This document shows, one piece after another, positions 1 to 12,212 of a stretch of DNA of 64,000 nt. The notes below the pieces were generated by a model. It was not told the origin of the DNA. It made no database searches and saw only the letters and a list, made by a program, of their open reading frames with translations. The position numbers were made by a program, and so were the translations under genes. Within the stretch, counting starts at the first letter, position 1. Every line of letters begins with the position of its first letter. The stretch comes from Symbiodinium kawagutii (Eukaryota > Sar > Dinophyceae > Suessiales > Symbiodiniaceae). The stretch spans positions 7,967 to 71,966 of the forward strand of contig VSDK01008982.1 of NCBI GenBank assembly GCA_009767595.1. The letters are read 5' to 3'.

Positions 1-877
1 ATTGATGCAAAAACGAGACCATTTCCATGTGCATGTCCTATTTCGCACACCAAGGTGCCTTATTTCACTTGTTAGTCAATTGTCAAATCTATTCTTTGCT
101 AGGTTGTTGCTGATGGGATTTCGAACGTTTCCTTGAGGGATGCAATAGCAAAACAACTTTGATTTTCATGTCATTACTTCACCCGCCACGGTGTTGTGTT
201 TCAGTACTTGGTCTGGTTCCAGATCTATTTGCTATTGGATTGTTGCGGATGTGATTTATATGGTGGTTTCTTTTTCCCGTTCATGGTGTGTGGTTTGTTT
301 TTTTTGCTTACTTAGACACTTATTTCTTCACCTGAGTGTGGCTGACGCAGACTGCTCAATAAGCGCCTTTTCCAAGAAAAACATGTTTTTCTGAGCTTTT
401 TGAGTGCGAAATTTTTTTGTTTCCCAAATTGTCTGTGCGTGTGATTGTTTGTTTATGAATTTTGTCACTTTACTTTGCCAGCTTTGATTGTTTACTTCTT
501 TCTATGTGTGTCTCGTTGTCCGCGTGACTATATTTTTGCTGGCATTGTATACGCACTGCAACTGGCCCCCCAGTATGGCAGTACGGAATTGCCTGCAATT
601 CTCAGCGCCGCAGGCGCCAGTTTGTCTGGAGAGACCAAGCTGCCAAACTGCAACTGCAATTCTGGCACAGGAAGTGTGGTGGTGGTAAATAAAACTACTT
701 GTATTCGTTTTCCAGTTTGTATGTTTGTCCATTTCTCTGTGTGTTTGTTGATTTGTTTGTGAGCTTTGTCATTTTGTTAGTTGTCAATTTCTTTGTTTGT
801 GTTTGCCTGTTTGTAAGCTTGTCAGTTCATATGTTTCTTTGTTTCCTTGTTTAGTTGGATGTTTGTTTGTTTCTCTT
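1..877. other. non-coding, T/G-rich stretch
   Basis: The plus strand is rich in T and G, with repeated 'tttgtttgt' runs. The short open frames here are low-complexity and show no recognisable domain. I see no gene, RNA or element boundary before the segmental duplication begins near base 878. Confidence 0.5.
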
Positions 878-3800
878 TTGCGATTGCTGTCCTGAACCCC
901 AAGATGGCGCCACCTCAATTTATGTAGAACAAGCTGCCAAAATGTGGGACTTTCGCAATTCTGCAGATGGCAGCAAACTGACTTCCTGGTTTTTCATTAA
1001 CAAGCTTTGCGGGAGCCATCGAATTGATGCCATTAATTGATGAAATTGTATACTGAGGAGACTTCTTTACAGGTGCAAAATTCACAGAACACCGTGGCTT
1101 GGTTGCTCTCGACAACTACTTAGTGGTTGCGTGGTCGCATGAATGAAGCTTTTGGCGTTCTGCAACACGCCTGCCCAGACAGTTCTTGGTTCAAGCTCCA
1201 GTGTGGACGACATGATAGAAGTGCAATATTGGAAATATCCGCTGCGGTGGGTGCCCACGCGCCTAGAAGCCAAGTTCGCGCACCCGAGGGATCGCGCGTG
1301 GAGACCCAGCTTCCAAATCGGGCGCGCTTCACTATGGATTTGGTTTCCGTGGAAAATGTGGTGTCCAATATGGAAAACCAATCCGAAATCAACTTTTGAA
1401 TTCATGGTTTGGGGATGTTTGGGGCCATCTTTGTGAAACCTGCCCAATTTTTTCTGTTTTGCAGACTTCCTGGGCGAGATGGGACAAGCCGATTGGGTGA
1501 GAGAAAATATCACGAAAATCTTCGTGTGGTCGGGTTTGCAGCGCAATTGTTGGGTGCTTTCTATTCAAGAACGGCTAAGAAATGTTCAGAACGGTTGGAC
1601 CTTTTGCGCAATTCTTGTTCATTGTCTTCCCCCTTTGACAGAGGTATAAACTCTCTGTGGGCGTGGCAGGATTTCATTTTTGAGACCGTGGACCTTCCCA
1701 AGTGCTTCAACAATGTTCACCGCGTGGCCGGGGAACCTGGGCAACTCTCCAAACGCGTACTGGCAGAGGAGATGCTTAGGCTACAAGTGTAGGTGCCATG
1801 TCCTTGGGCAGATGTGTTACTCATGGTGGTAGGTGATGAACCGACAGGGACATGTAACATCGCGCAACGCAATAATTTTTGCGCTAGTGCATGGCATTTC
1901 GGCACTTTTTCGGAGCATTTTGACTCCTTCAAGTTTCTGTTAAGTTGGACCTGATCTTGCTTTGAGCCACGCAGAGATAGTAGCGAATGATGGTGAATGG
2001 TCAATTTCCCTGGCATGTTGAATGTGTGCCACGCTGCAGGCAATGCAGGACAGGGAATCGTGGTGGAGGCTTTGGCAGGCGGGGTTTGATGGTGGAAGAC
2101 AGCGGACATGCAAAAGGAAGGAAAGTTTGTGGACTTGGAGGGGTTCCAAGCCATCGTCTTCACATTGCCCGTTCATGACTATTCTTTTCCGTGGATTTGG
2201 CGTGACTTGGTCATGATCAGAAGAGGGAGAGGCATCAAACTAAAATTGGGATGCATCTAAAAAAAATTGAGATGCATCAAGAAAACAATTGCAAAAATCA
2301 AGCGTTGATTAATCAAAATTTCATTTCCTTTGGGGCTTTGAATTGTTGATTTCTGTGACCGACGCGTGAGTGAGGATTGATGTGGGGATTGGGCTTCCAG
2401 GGCCCATTGAAAATTTTTCTTGACACCTCAAACGATGAATGTTTTGACGAATGACTGGTTGATTGATCGTATCAAAACATTCCAAGATTGCCGGCGCGGC
2501 CCGCGATAGAAACGAACTGCACAACTATTGCTCCCCAGAGTCTGCTGCAGTGAATTTGATGAATGCAGATGCTTGAGATCAGAACTGCGTCGCGATTTTT
2601 TGAAGCCAAACCATTCAAATCTGCAATACTACCGCGGCTAGTTTTTATTCCCAGGAAGTCACCAGAGCGATGTCCAAAACCTCTCTTTACATGTTTCAAT
2701 TTCCTCGTGTCATATCGTTGGCGCGTAAGTAAAAACTTGGGTTGCGTAAGGCCGCGTAAGCTCCCGCGTAAGCTTCTTGTTAAATGGCTCCTGCGTAAGC
2801 TCTTGCTGTGGAGGCGTAAGCACTGCGTAAGTGAACGCGCAAGGGGATTGATGCGACATGACAAGTTATTAGACCTTTTGGTCAAGGCTCACCAGTGAAT
2901 TCTTTGGGACCAGGATTTCCAAGATACTGTGGTGGCGGTGGCGTCATGCTGTTGTACCCGCACCTTCGAAGAGGAGGAGGAGATCCATGTCTAGGCGCGC
3001 ACGCGCACCATGGTGGCCGATTTTTCCAGAATTACTTTGTGCTGTTTTGTTTCTGATTTTGGGAATCTGTGATGGAGAGCGCCATTTGTTTTTTCCGTGT
3101 TGCATTGTGCCAGTGCCTCTTTCTGCAAGTTTACCATGTAAGTTGAGCGCAGCAACTTGCGCAGGAAAACCGACTGTCACTAAAACCGACCCTAACTGCG
3201 GAAGAGAGGGCCATCCGAGTCCCCATTGGTCTCATAGCAGATCTCATCATGACGATGTCTTCGGGGCACGGTCTGCTCGGGCCTGTCCACACATCGGAGA
3301 GCTGTGGGAAGTCTAGTTGGGACAGAGAACGCTACAATGCTGGGGAATCTCATGATATCTCATGCATTGATGGTGAACTGTGAACTTACTTTGAATTTGT
3401 AGTTGCAGGAGTTTTGTATGCTGGAGCCTGAGAATGTTCGGGGCCTTGTGTTTAGGTATCGATCCCCAGTTCCTTCTATATTCGAAGATCCCACCGTGGC
3501 TTGCTGGTCTTGCTGGTCTCGTTGCGGGGGAGGAGATTGATTGAATTGTGTACAGGTCTGGGTGCGTGGGGCAATTCACCTTGACCCTTCGACCCTCCTC
3601 ACCCCAGAAATGTATGTACAGATTCCTTGCTCATGGGAGGCAGTTTTCCCCTGATTTTCTCATCCCTCATTTGTCAATGCAGCAAGTCTGTCCCCCAAGG
3701 TCCCGCAAACCCTCCCCTGTTTCCTGGACCTCCCAAAGACCCAATGTGGTACCCACCCAGCGAGACTAGCCAAAGGCCCTTCCAAAGGCCCTTCCAAATT

Positions 3801-5310
3801 GTCAATGTTGGGACTAACGATAAATGGTGTCACGATGTGTCGCACTGTGTCACCAGTTCATTGCTTTCCACAGATGAGATTCAGTCATAGCTCGACCAAT
3901 TTGGTTTCGAGCGCCTGTCAGTTCCTGCACTTGTTTGCAGTTGCTCAACCAATCAGTGGGTTGAGCACCGATATTCTGTACACCGCAGATGTGTTATCAG
4001 TTTGTAGTTCGCCATGATTTAATTTCGAAACATGTACCAAATTGCACTGTACTGATGGGACTCAACGACTGTAAATGTTGCTATTGTGGCACCAATAAAG
4101 GTTGACTATAGCCAGCCATGACACTAGGGGCATTCATCGGCTTCAGACTCCACACATGTCGTCAGCAAGTCGATGAGCGCTGCCCAGGCTACGGAGCTGG
4201 AAGTTCGCGAAGACCTTTCTGCGGCAATGTTTGCACCGCTGCAGCGTCTTGGAATGGATGTGAGTCATTGGTCTGATTAGTGTTTTGAAGGTTACTGATT
4301 AGTCTTAGTTATTGATTTTGGATGTGAGTCATGCCACCAACTCTGAGAAATCTATGGGAATGCAGGCTGGTGAACATACAGCAGCTGTTCTGCAATCATT
4401 CTGGGATGCACAACGTAGCAGTAAAGCGCTTTGACGGAAAGACAGATTTGGCTGGATGGCAACCAAGGAGTGTACAGGTGAATGGATACCGTGTTGCGGT
4501 GGATTCCAGTGGACTTGGGATCCTGGTCCAGTCTCTTTGGATCCTCTGCTGGAATAGATTAGCTGTGCCATGTCTCAACACTCTGCCTTTGTAGAAATCC
4601 CAGAGGAGAAAGAAATCCTCATGCACTGGTGAAGGATTTTTTAGGATTTCTGCCAGAGTCATTCTTTGAATCCACATCTAGAAAAAGGTCAAAACGGTTG
4701 CTGGGGAGCCTTGTCATTACCAGTTGAACACGGGGGAGAGCGGCCGCGAGTGAATGAAGTCTTGATGGATTTTAGGGCGCCAAAGGTGGAAAGCAAGCGT
4801 GGGGTTGATGCCCTTCCACAACTGACATGGTCATCCCGAGGAAGAGCTGACCGTGTGGACCGCGGGCCCAAAGTGCAAAAGCTGCCTCCGTCGGATACAG
4901 GTTGGAAACATTTTCAGAGATTGCCTTTTGTATGGCTCCTCTGTTTGGTATGCAGGATATGGCAAGATCATGATCTGTTCAATCCTAGATACCAAATGGC
5001 AAATAGAATCTTCATCGAAAAACGAGTGCAATTGCAGCAAGTGAGATCATATATGATAATATGGATTACTGTGTCCACCACTTGCTGTGGTCTCGCATCC
5101 TTGTCCCATGGTGCTTTGAAGTTACGGTGAAGGCCATTAGCACGGCTGCTCATCCCTGTAGGTGGACAATTTGCTGTGAAATTTCCAGACCAAGACCGAA
5201 AGGCCAGCCCGTGTTGGGACAGTCGAAGATAAAGCAATGACAGATACCTAGTTGATTGATATTACTAGTTCACCTACTGACTGCTCACTGCAGTCGTGCT
5301 TCGTTGTTGG
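878..5310 (+). repeat. segmental duplication, copy 1
   Basis: This 4.4 kb block matches 23,842-28,915 in the same orientation along its whole length with many substitutions and indels. Both copies start around TTGCGATTGCTGTCCTGAAC and end around 'gtgcttcgttgttgg' / 'gtgcttcattgttgg'. I see no terminal inverted repeats, LTRs or transposase. Both copies contain open frames of about 90-210 codons near 1,127-1,436 and 24,114-24,758, but these are open in several frames on both strands and differ at many amino acids, so I do not call a protein. Copy 1 has a private 230-bp insertion (2,666-2,895); copy 2 has a private minisatellite and an extra block near 27,110-27,325. It could be a very degenerate mobile element. 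Confidence 0.8.
2666..2895. mobile_element. 230-bp insertion with GCGTAAG repeats and 7-bp target duplication
   Basis: Copy 1 of the duplication carries 230 bp that are absent from copy 2 at the matching point (near 26,276). The extra block is bounded by the 7-mer TCACCAG at 2,659-2,665 and again at 2,889-2,895, as expected of a target-site duplication. Inside, GCGTAAG occurs about seven times between 2,710 and 2,840 in irregular spacing. There is no coding capacity. The empty site in the paralogue is direct evidence for insertion, or precise loss from copy 2; the class of element is unknown. Confidence 0.55.
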
Positions 5311-6343
5311 GTCTGCTCCTATTGTTGGGTATCAATTTACATCACCACTTCAGCGGGTTCGAGAATCCCTGGCGATTGCATTGGGGCAGGATGGTTTTTC
5401 CCCCTACATGAAGGGCTGTACACACATATGCACTCGGAATCCTTTGGGAATTTTCGCTAAAGAATCAGTCAACCCGGGTTGTCGCATAGAACAAAATCTC
5501 ATAGGAATTGCTGGTGCATGGTTCGACCCTCACCTGGACTAATCGTTGTATCTTTTTGGCACTTGGGGTCTGGTTTTTTTAGAGACGAAGGTTTGGGGGC
5601 CCTCCAGGGATGGGCAAACTGGGGTCTGATTGTTAAGGAATTTAGAAACCAACATTGATCGCTGGATGTGAGGGTCCATTGGTGATTGTTGAGCATGCTG
5701 TTGAGCATGTTGAGCGATGTTGGTCAGTGCATATCGGATAATCTCCGCGATCCTGAAGTAGATCCCCGTGTTTTTCTTGGATTTCAAATGATTTCGGTGT
5801 ATCTAAATTATTATTAATGATCTTTACTGGATGTTTCCTGGTGTTTCTGGAGGCCCTCTGGGGAGCGGGGGATGATTGCAAGACTCTGTGACACCTTTTG
5901 TTGTTCTAAGTTTGCCTTTGGCCTTTGATTCATCCACTGCCCACGACAGTTGTGCGCACAATCTCGCAGCATGCAGAGTAAATCACCAGCGAAGTGGAAG
6001 CACGAATGATGATTGACGATGAGGGTAATTTGACCCTTGAATTACAGAAGTATCAATAGAGATAATCCAGATAATTCACATATATATATATATATACATA
6101 GCCACACAATCCAGTCCTTTTATCCATATAGTCTCAGATCTAAATTCTAACTACCAAACATTGATTCATCATGACTCATCATGAGTCATCTGAGGTCAAA
6201 TTCTTGCATCCATCCCTTCTTCGGATCCCCTTCAGATGGGTTTCCTGGCTGCAACTTGGAATCGATTCGACCTCCCTGCAATCGTTTCGGGTTGACGTTG
6301 AGCCTGCTTGGAGACCGGACATATAGGATGGATGAGAATGCTA

Positions 6344-6389
6344 GAAGCCACCTGGAAGCCACCTGGAAACACCTGGAAGCCACCTGGAG
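6344..6389. repeat. short tandem repeat, unit about 12 bp
   Basis: Four imperfect copies of a GGAAGCCACCT-like unit lie in a row. No function seen. Confidence 0.6.
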
Positions 6390-6690
6390 ACTGATCTCGG
6401 AGGTCTTTCACCATTCCACAGGTCTGGCTTTGCATTGAACATTGAGATTTTGGACGAACATGACATGGGTGCTGAAAATGTCTCAGGATCCGTAGCTTAG
6501 GTCAGTGGCAACATCTCTGTTTTTTGGGGCTCAACCCCTTGGCTTAGGCCGCCATCAGGGTTCCGAGTTGAGCCAAGGTGACCTTGATCGCATAGACCGC
6601 CTCTTGGATCGACGGGAAGGCGCACGACTCCTCCGGTGAGTTGGCCAAGCATTGAAATTCTTCGGGACAACCCTGACATTCCAGTGGCCA

Positions 6691-6750
6691 TGCTGAGTCA
6701 TACTGAGTCATGCTGAGTCATACTGAGTCATGCTGAGTCATACTGAGTCA
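6691..6750. repeat. 10-bp tandem repeat, six units
   Basis: Six exact-length units alternate TGCTGAGTCA and TACTGAGTCA, making three 20-bp dimers. Each unit contains TGAGTCA, an AP-1-like core, but nothing links it to regulation here. Confidence 0.85.
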
Positions 6751-7734
6751 TACTGCTACCTATGGAGGTTTTTTTGATTCTTTTTGTTGCCAAAGTGATC
6801 AGCCTTCGTTTGCGAAGGCTGTGTCTCATCGGGTGACAAGTTTCTGCCACCACATCAAGGCTGCTGAGCTGCAGTTTCCATGAAGACAGTGAATTCCTGC
6901 CGCGATCACAAGCTTGTTGTAGGGTTCACATAAGTTGAGTTGGAAAATCGGGAGGCGACGCTGGAAGATAAGCTTCCAAGTGTCAAGGAACTGTGTCCGC
7001 AGTTCGGGGTCGGAATGCTTCACCTGAGTGGGTCTAGAATCTAGAACCACTAGTCATGAGGTGATGTTTGGAGGAGTACATCTGGAGAGATGGCGCCTGG
7101 TTCGCATTCAGTTCAAAAAGTTTTGCATGTTGCGCAGAAGATCGAGCTCGCGCATGACATGCTGCAAATGTTCCGTCGCCGCGTTTGATGTCTGGTCCAG
7201 TCTGACGCCTCAAAGGTGACCGGAGCGGCCTTGCAGCACGGTGCAACGCATATGGGAAACTGAGGTCTGAGATTTCAGCAATCTTCGTTGTTCGTTCGGA
7301 ATGCAACAAATATTTTGAATTTGGACAATGAATTGTACCGAACGTGACCGGAGGCTTTCGTGCAGGTTGCAACCGTTCAGAGTTGGGCGCGTGTTGATGT
7401 CAAAACACGAGCTTTTTGCATCTAAGATTTTTTCTGTTGACAGTAATGCTTGATGCTGTTTGATGTTTTGCAGAGGCCTTCAGATTTGCATCCTGACGGG
7501 TGAAGGGGTGATCGAAGAGGCGCATCCATAGTATTAGTGGTGTACGTTAAGGTTCCGTGTATCGTGACATTTTCTAGACATGCCAGTTGTTTTCAAAGAT
7601 TTGCGTGAAGCATGCAGCGTGATTTGACCACGGTCTGTCATATGGAAGAGGATGTGTGTTGACCGCTGACCGCGCATTTTGGAGGCTGAAGTCTAGTTGA
7701 GTCTAGTTGCTTGTGTTTGAGTGCAGAAGTCACC

Positions 7735-10546
7735 ATGCTGTCGACGAAGCGCCTTGCGCTGGCGCTGTGGATCTTTGTGCCGCTTCAAGCGGCGAATACC
7801 AGTACCACGGAGCCAAGCAGGTGCTCAGCGGAGACATCCGAGACCGCCTTTCTTCAATCGCAGGCACACATCGATAGCCTTTCAGACATGATGTCAACGG
7901 CGAAGCCCAAAAAGATCAAGGTCAAGAATATCATTGACAAGCCAGACAGCTGGTTTGTGGTCTATTTGCATGCTCGGCTTCAGCAATTCGATGAAGCAGG
8001 CAATGGAGATGGATGCCTTACAAGAGATGAATATTCAAATTTCGATGCCTTGGTGGATGTTCTGCAAGGCCCCAGCTTGTTGCAAAAAGAGAAGCTTGAG
8101 AAGCCTTGGAGGCGCTGGAGGCGCCGCTATTATTCTCATGGCTCGACAAGTACCACAAGTACCACAAGTGCCCCACGTGCTGACCTTGAAGAACTCTGCT
8201 TCAATACTACCTTGTCACCAAGCTCCTTGGTGACAGAAGGCATTGTGGAAGACATCCAAGTTTTCCGTGAGTTCCTTGAAGGGTACAAGACCAGTTTGTT
8301 TGCAGGAATGGAGGACCAATACCAATTCTTGGTAAAAGCAAGGGCAGAGTTGCTGGAAAAAATCCTCCCACGGTTGTCGAGAGATCCATTGGGACTTGAA
8401 TATCTTGGGACAGACCCGTTGGCAGAGTATGCAAGCTTGAATGTGAGCCAAGCGGAGTTGGAGCAGGAGATCATCCGAGTCTATGACTTGCTGGATTTCT
8501 ATGACCAAAGAATTTCGGAACTAGAAGAGTTTTTAGAAAACCCAAAGTCTATAGTGGATGATGCCTTGAAGAATTATCTTCCCGACCAGCTTGGCGATGA
8601 CAATATGACGGAGGACACCGATGACACCAATGACCCCGTGACCAGCTTTGTTGGACGAGGCGAAAACAAAGCAAAGGAAGCCAAGCCAGCTCGTCCAGCG
8701 CTCGTCCAAAGTCAAAGAAAATCTCGCATTCTTCAGCATGCATTTGGCCAAGATTCAAATTCAAAGCAAGGTCCAGACGGCCGATGCATCTATGGTCGCA
8801 GGGATACTTGCCTTTTCAGGATAGGGGATATCCCGCTCCTTGGCACCCACAATGCAGGCGCTTATCCAAGAATGCGATTCAGATGCCCAGATCAGGTCCA
8901 GTCATGCCAGGAATGGAACACGGTCAATCTTCAGGCATGCTTTGATGAACGTGACGGCATTTGCCGCACGGAGCGGTTTGCAGTATGTGAGCCACAAAAT
9001 CGTGACAATATCTTTGATTGTGAGGCTAAATACCTTTGTCTTGATGTCCTCTATGATGGTGCCGTTTGTGGTACCACCCAAGCTGGTTGCTATGCTGGCG
9101 GTGCTTTCAGATGGTCAGGGTGCCGATTGATACCTGTGGCGCAAGGCCTCGTATGTGCAGGTGGGTCTGTCTTGAGGACAATCCGTCAATTCCGCTCATG
9201 CGCAAATGCCGTGATTTCAGGGCCTGCAACATGCAGCGCGCTTGGGCCGCGGGCCAACCTCCTGCCCCAAGGCGTAGTCTCATGCCTCTTTGAGAACCAG
9301 GGATACAATTTGATTGGCCAGCTAAATCGTGGTGTGAGGCTTTTCGACTTAGACACCTGCCTTGGTTGGGATCCATGGTGGCTCATCTTGTGCCATGGAA
9401 CGGGAACCGAATCTGCAGGGGGTCGTCAACTCGGTTTGGTGCTGTTTGAAATCAAAGCATGGCTCAACCAAAACAGGCATGAAGTGGTAGTGATCCGATG
9501 GAGTGACAAAGGGAATCAACTACCACATCTTTACCCCGCTGAGCGTGCCCGGTTTGGAGATTTGGATGCGTATCATGATGCAGCTCGCGAATGGCATGTG
9601 AATAGGGCGTTTCCTCGAAGAACACCCCAGACCGATCCAACATGGACTACCGATTGGACTAGAGCGGTTGATCGTCATCAACAAAAATACTTTCGAAGAG
9701 TCCTTTGAGAAGTTTAGCGTTGGCGGTACTGATGCCAAAGGAGTTGTGGATAAATTGGAACAGTACTGCACATGGTCCAATGGTGGTGCTACCAGGGATA
9801 GGCCGGTGATGCTCAGTGCCTTCTCGAGGATCTTCAGCCGAGTTGGTTGGTCAAGGCGGGATCCAGAAGTCTTAGACTGTGATGCAAATAGGCAGCGGGG
9901 AGACATCGATTGTCCCGACGGATGGTCGTCAGACAGAAGAACGTTGTCCATTGACAGCATCGTCAATGGCCTTCGGGGACTGGCATCAGGTGAAGGGATT
10001 TGCAATGATGCCAATGCGCGAGTTGTGAATTTCGAACTTGCCAATCGCTTGGATGGCCTGCTCAGAACATGCTCCGATAACGGTGTGAAGGTGGCTGCCG
10101 TGTTGGTGGATTACGTCGGCATGTCCAATGAGCGGATCCGCCAGTCCATCAACGCCATGATTTCCAGGCAAGTCCTTTTCAGGGATCGCGAGCGTGCCCA
10201 GCAACCCCCAAACACTCAGCTGCCCGTTGAGGTTGTGGGAGTAACTCCACTGAGTTCACTCCGGTGTGGCAGGAACCCTCCAGGATCTGACATTTCTTTG
10301 AGATGTCCTTTCGATCAACTTCAATGCTGCAGTCGATACGGTTGGTGTGGAGATTCTGCCAACTTTTGCGGTGATGGTTGTCAAACAGGCTATGGGCGCT
10401 GCAATGCCGCATTCACAGATACCCAGATCGTCAATGCTGGAGGCAGGTGTGGGAGCAGCTTCAATTCCCGTTGCAGCGCGGGCCTTTGTTGCAGCAGCGC
10501 TGGCTGGGGTGGAACGTCAGATGCGCATTGTGGTGTGGGTTGCCAG
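7735..10546 (+). CDS. secreted PI-PLC X-like phosphodiesterase with hevein-type chitin-binding domains, exon 1 (one frameshift)
   Basis: The start is the ATG at 7,735 in a 'caccATGc' context, followed by a signal-peptide-like stretch (MLSTKRLALALWIFVPLQA). A glycine-rich loop ending GDGCLTRDE near residue 90 resembles an EF-hand loop lacking the first acidic ligand. The PI-PLC X-like domain has both expected histidines, in GTHNAG (about residue 372) and LCHGTG (about residue 554), with GVRLFDLDTCL between them, suggesting a calcium-independent or atypical phosphodiester lyase fold. The frame shifts by one base near 9,655-9,668: frame 1 stops at 9,708, while frame 2 continues the domain (RLIVINKN...). 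Then come a hevein/CBM18 domain (10,265-10,405, CCSRYGWCGD core) and a second (from 10,448) that is cut at 10,546. The second has GWGG where GWCG is expected. The substrate is unknown; chitin or cell-wall anchoring is inferred. The frameshift may be an assembly error or decay. Confidence 0.75.
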
Positions 10547-10689
10547 GCGCCCGGTGCGCCCTTCCAAAAATTGGAACGCTCCAGCGTTGCAACCCTTTAC
10601 CAATGGTCATGGTCGTTGAACAGTTTTCCGAATCTCAATAAGGCTACCCTCTGGCATACCTAATAATTTTAACAGTCACGTTCTGGAGG

Positions 10690-11310
10690 TTCACAATATA
10701 ATGAATGGATCTTCTCTTTCTAATACATCTCCTCGCATAAAAACTTGGCTAAAATCAGCGAAATGAATTCCCCGACGCGTTGATGATTTTGCTTTTAGAT
10801 CCATCATAAAAATGTCTCTATGAACTACAGGTGCGGAGCAGTAGACGTTAAAGATATCGGGGTCTTTGTCGCCTCTGGCAACCCAGCGTGATTTGGCTTT
10901 GCGGGGAACACCAGGCTCACTGCGCTGAAGAACATCCTCTTGGCTGATTGATGAAACATCATCTAGTGGCTTTGCCGCCTGAAGCAAACGACTTTGCGTG
11001 ATTAGATGTTTCTTCCGTGTTGCCTTATCCTAGATGCTTCCTCTGGTGGAATGATTCCAATTGCTTGATTATCGCGTAGTCTGCCTCTCCTTCGGGATTG
11101 CATTCCTAAATGGTTTATAGTCATGTGGTGAAAAATGAGAAATCTCGAAGCTTGATTTCTTTCGCAGCTCGCTTTTTGAGATTCTCTGCTGGATTGCGCG
11201 TCGTTGGATGTCCTTCGATTGGACTGGCTTCCAAAAGCAAATCCTCGTCCGTTTCGAATGCCTCAGTGTCTGCGTTTGATTGACCCTTGAGTCATGGCGT
11301 GTATTCAAAC
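10690..11310 (-). pseudogene. copia reverse transcriptase remnant
   Basis: The minus strand from 10,987 to 10,691 is open for 98 codons and contains KAKSRWVARGDKDPDIF, SAPVVHRD and HFADFSQVFMRGD. This matches the start of the Ty1/copia reverse transcriptase domain (RVT_2), including the aspartate-containing block before the catalytic YVDD region. A second frame (about 11,310-11,070) seems to hold sequence normally just upstream of it. Frameshifts and the absence of the rest of the domain mark it as decayed. It lies about 660 bp outside the left LTR of the young element, on the same strand, so it belongs to an older insertion. Confidence 0.6.
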
Positions 11311-11962
11311 TCATTCTCAGTCTTCACCATGACCATGACTTCATCTTGAGTTCTATGATGCTTGTGAGGAATGTCTGGTGGTTTCTTGCTGGTGTGTCTT
11401 TTCCTTCCGGTTGGATGAAATGGTGCGTCATCAATGAAACTAGGGTGAGCTTCTCCACGAATATCATTCAGTCCATTCACCCGATTGCTGTGCAAGCCTT
11501 GGACCACTTGCAACTGCTCGACGCACTGCGTGGGTACATTCTTCTGAGAAAAATGGCGCGTGATCGCAGTTTGGCTTGTTCCTGAAGGTTCACATCGCCA
11601 AGTTCAATCATAGAATGATGCTTGTCACATCGCCAGATTCAAATCTGCTTGTGATTGCTTGCTTGATCTCTGTGCATGATGACATCGTCTTTTTGGTTTG
11701 TGTTACGTCTACGTGTCACAAGCAATGCCTGGGCTGAGAGCGCATCATGCTATGTGACTTGGAAGATGTTTTCGACGTTATTGTATAGATATTCTTTCGT
11801 AAACTAAGTGCTACCATCCGGAGTGGATGTCTCTGTGCGGTGTTTCTGTTGGCATTTGGTTTGATGTTTTTTTTGATTTACCAAAAACTGAAAAGACACA
11901 TGTTTCCTTTTTTGAACAAAGTTCTTCTCGAGACAACACAGGTTAATGTGCAATGGTTTTTG

Positions 11963-11967
11963 GGAAC
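11963..11967. repeat. target-site duplication, left (GGAAC)
   Basis: GGAAC directly precedes the left LTR and recurs directly after the right LTR at 17,141-17,145. Five bases is the usual length for copia integration. Confidence 0.85.
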
Positions 11968-12137
11968 TGACAAACCCAGTAGAGCAGGATCTATCGCATG
12001 GCTTCACACTACGAGTCAGCTTTTTGTCATCAGCTAAGCAAGGGGGGGCTTGTGCCACCATACCGTCGAATCGTTCACATGCCTACGTCAACACATGACG
12101 TGTCACAAATCAGCTCATGTCGAGACATGTTTTCACA
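11968..12137 (-). repeat. 3' LTR (left copy)
   Basis: 170 bp, TG...CA on the plus strand, identical by eye to the right copy including a run of seven G. It contains TGACGTGTCA and an imperfect CATGTCGAGACATG palindrome near its plus-strand right end, possible promoter motifs in a very short LTR. Confidence 0.9.
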
Positions 12138-12150
12138 CATCCCTTTTTGA
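12138..12150 (-). other. polypurine tract of the copia element
   Basis: Read on the minus strand, CAAAAAGGGATG sits directly before the 3' LTR, the expected place and composition for the plus-strand primer. Confidence 0.6.
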
Positions 12151-12212
12151 TTTGTGACTTCTCTGGATTTCACCATTTCAGTTAGATCAACACACGGTTA
12201 ACCAGAACACCA

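Larger units (their letters stand above)
5311..7734. other. intergenic region upstream of the phospholipase-like gene
   Basis: No open frame with a recognisable domain. It holds a TATATA tract near 6,081-6,097 and two small tandem repeats, listed separately. Just upstream of the ATG at 7,735 a short stretch ends in 'gtgcag' (7,721-7,726), which could serve as a spliced-leader trans-splice acceptor; this is inference from how dinoflagellate mRNAs are made. Confidence 0.4.
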
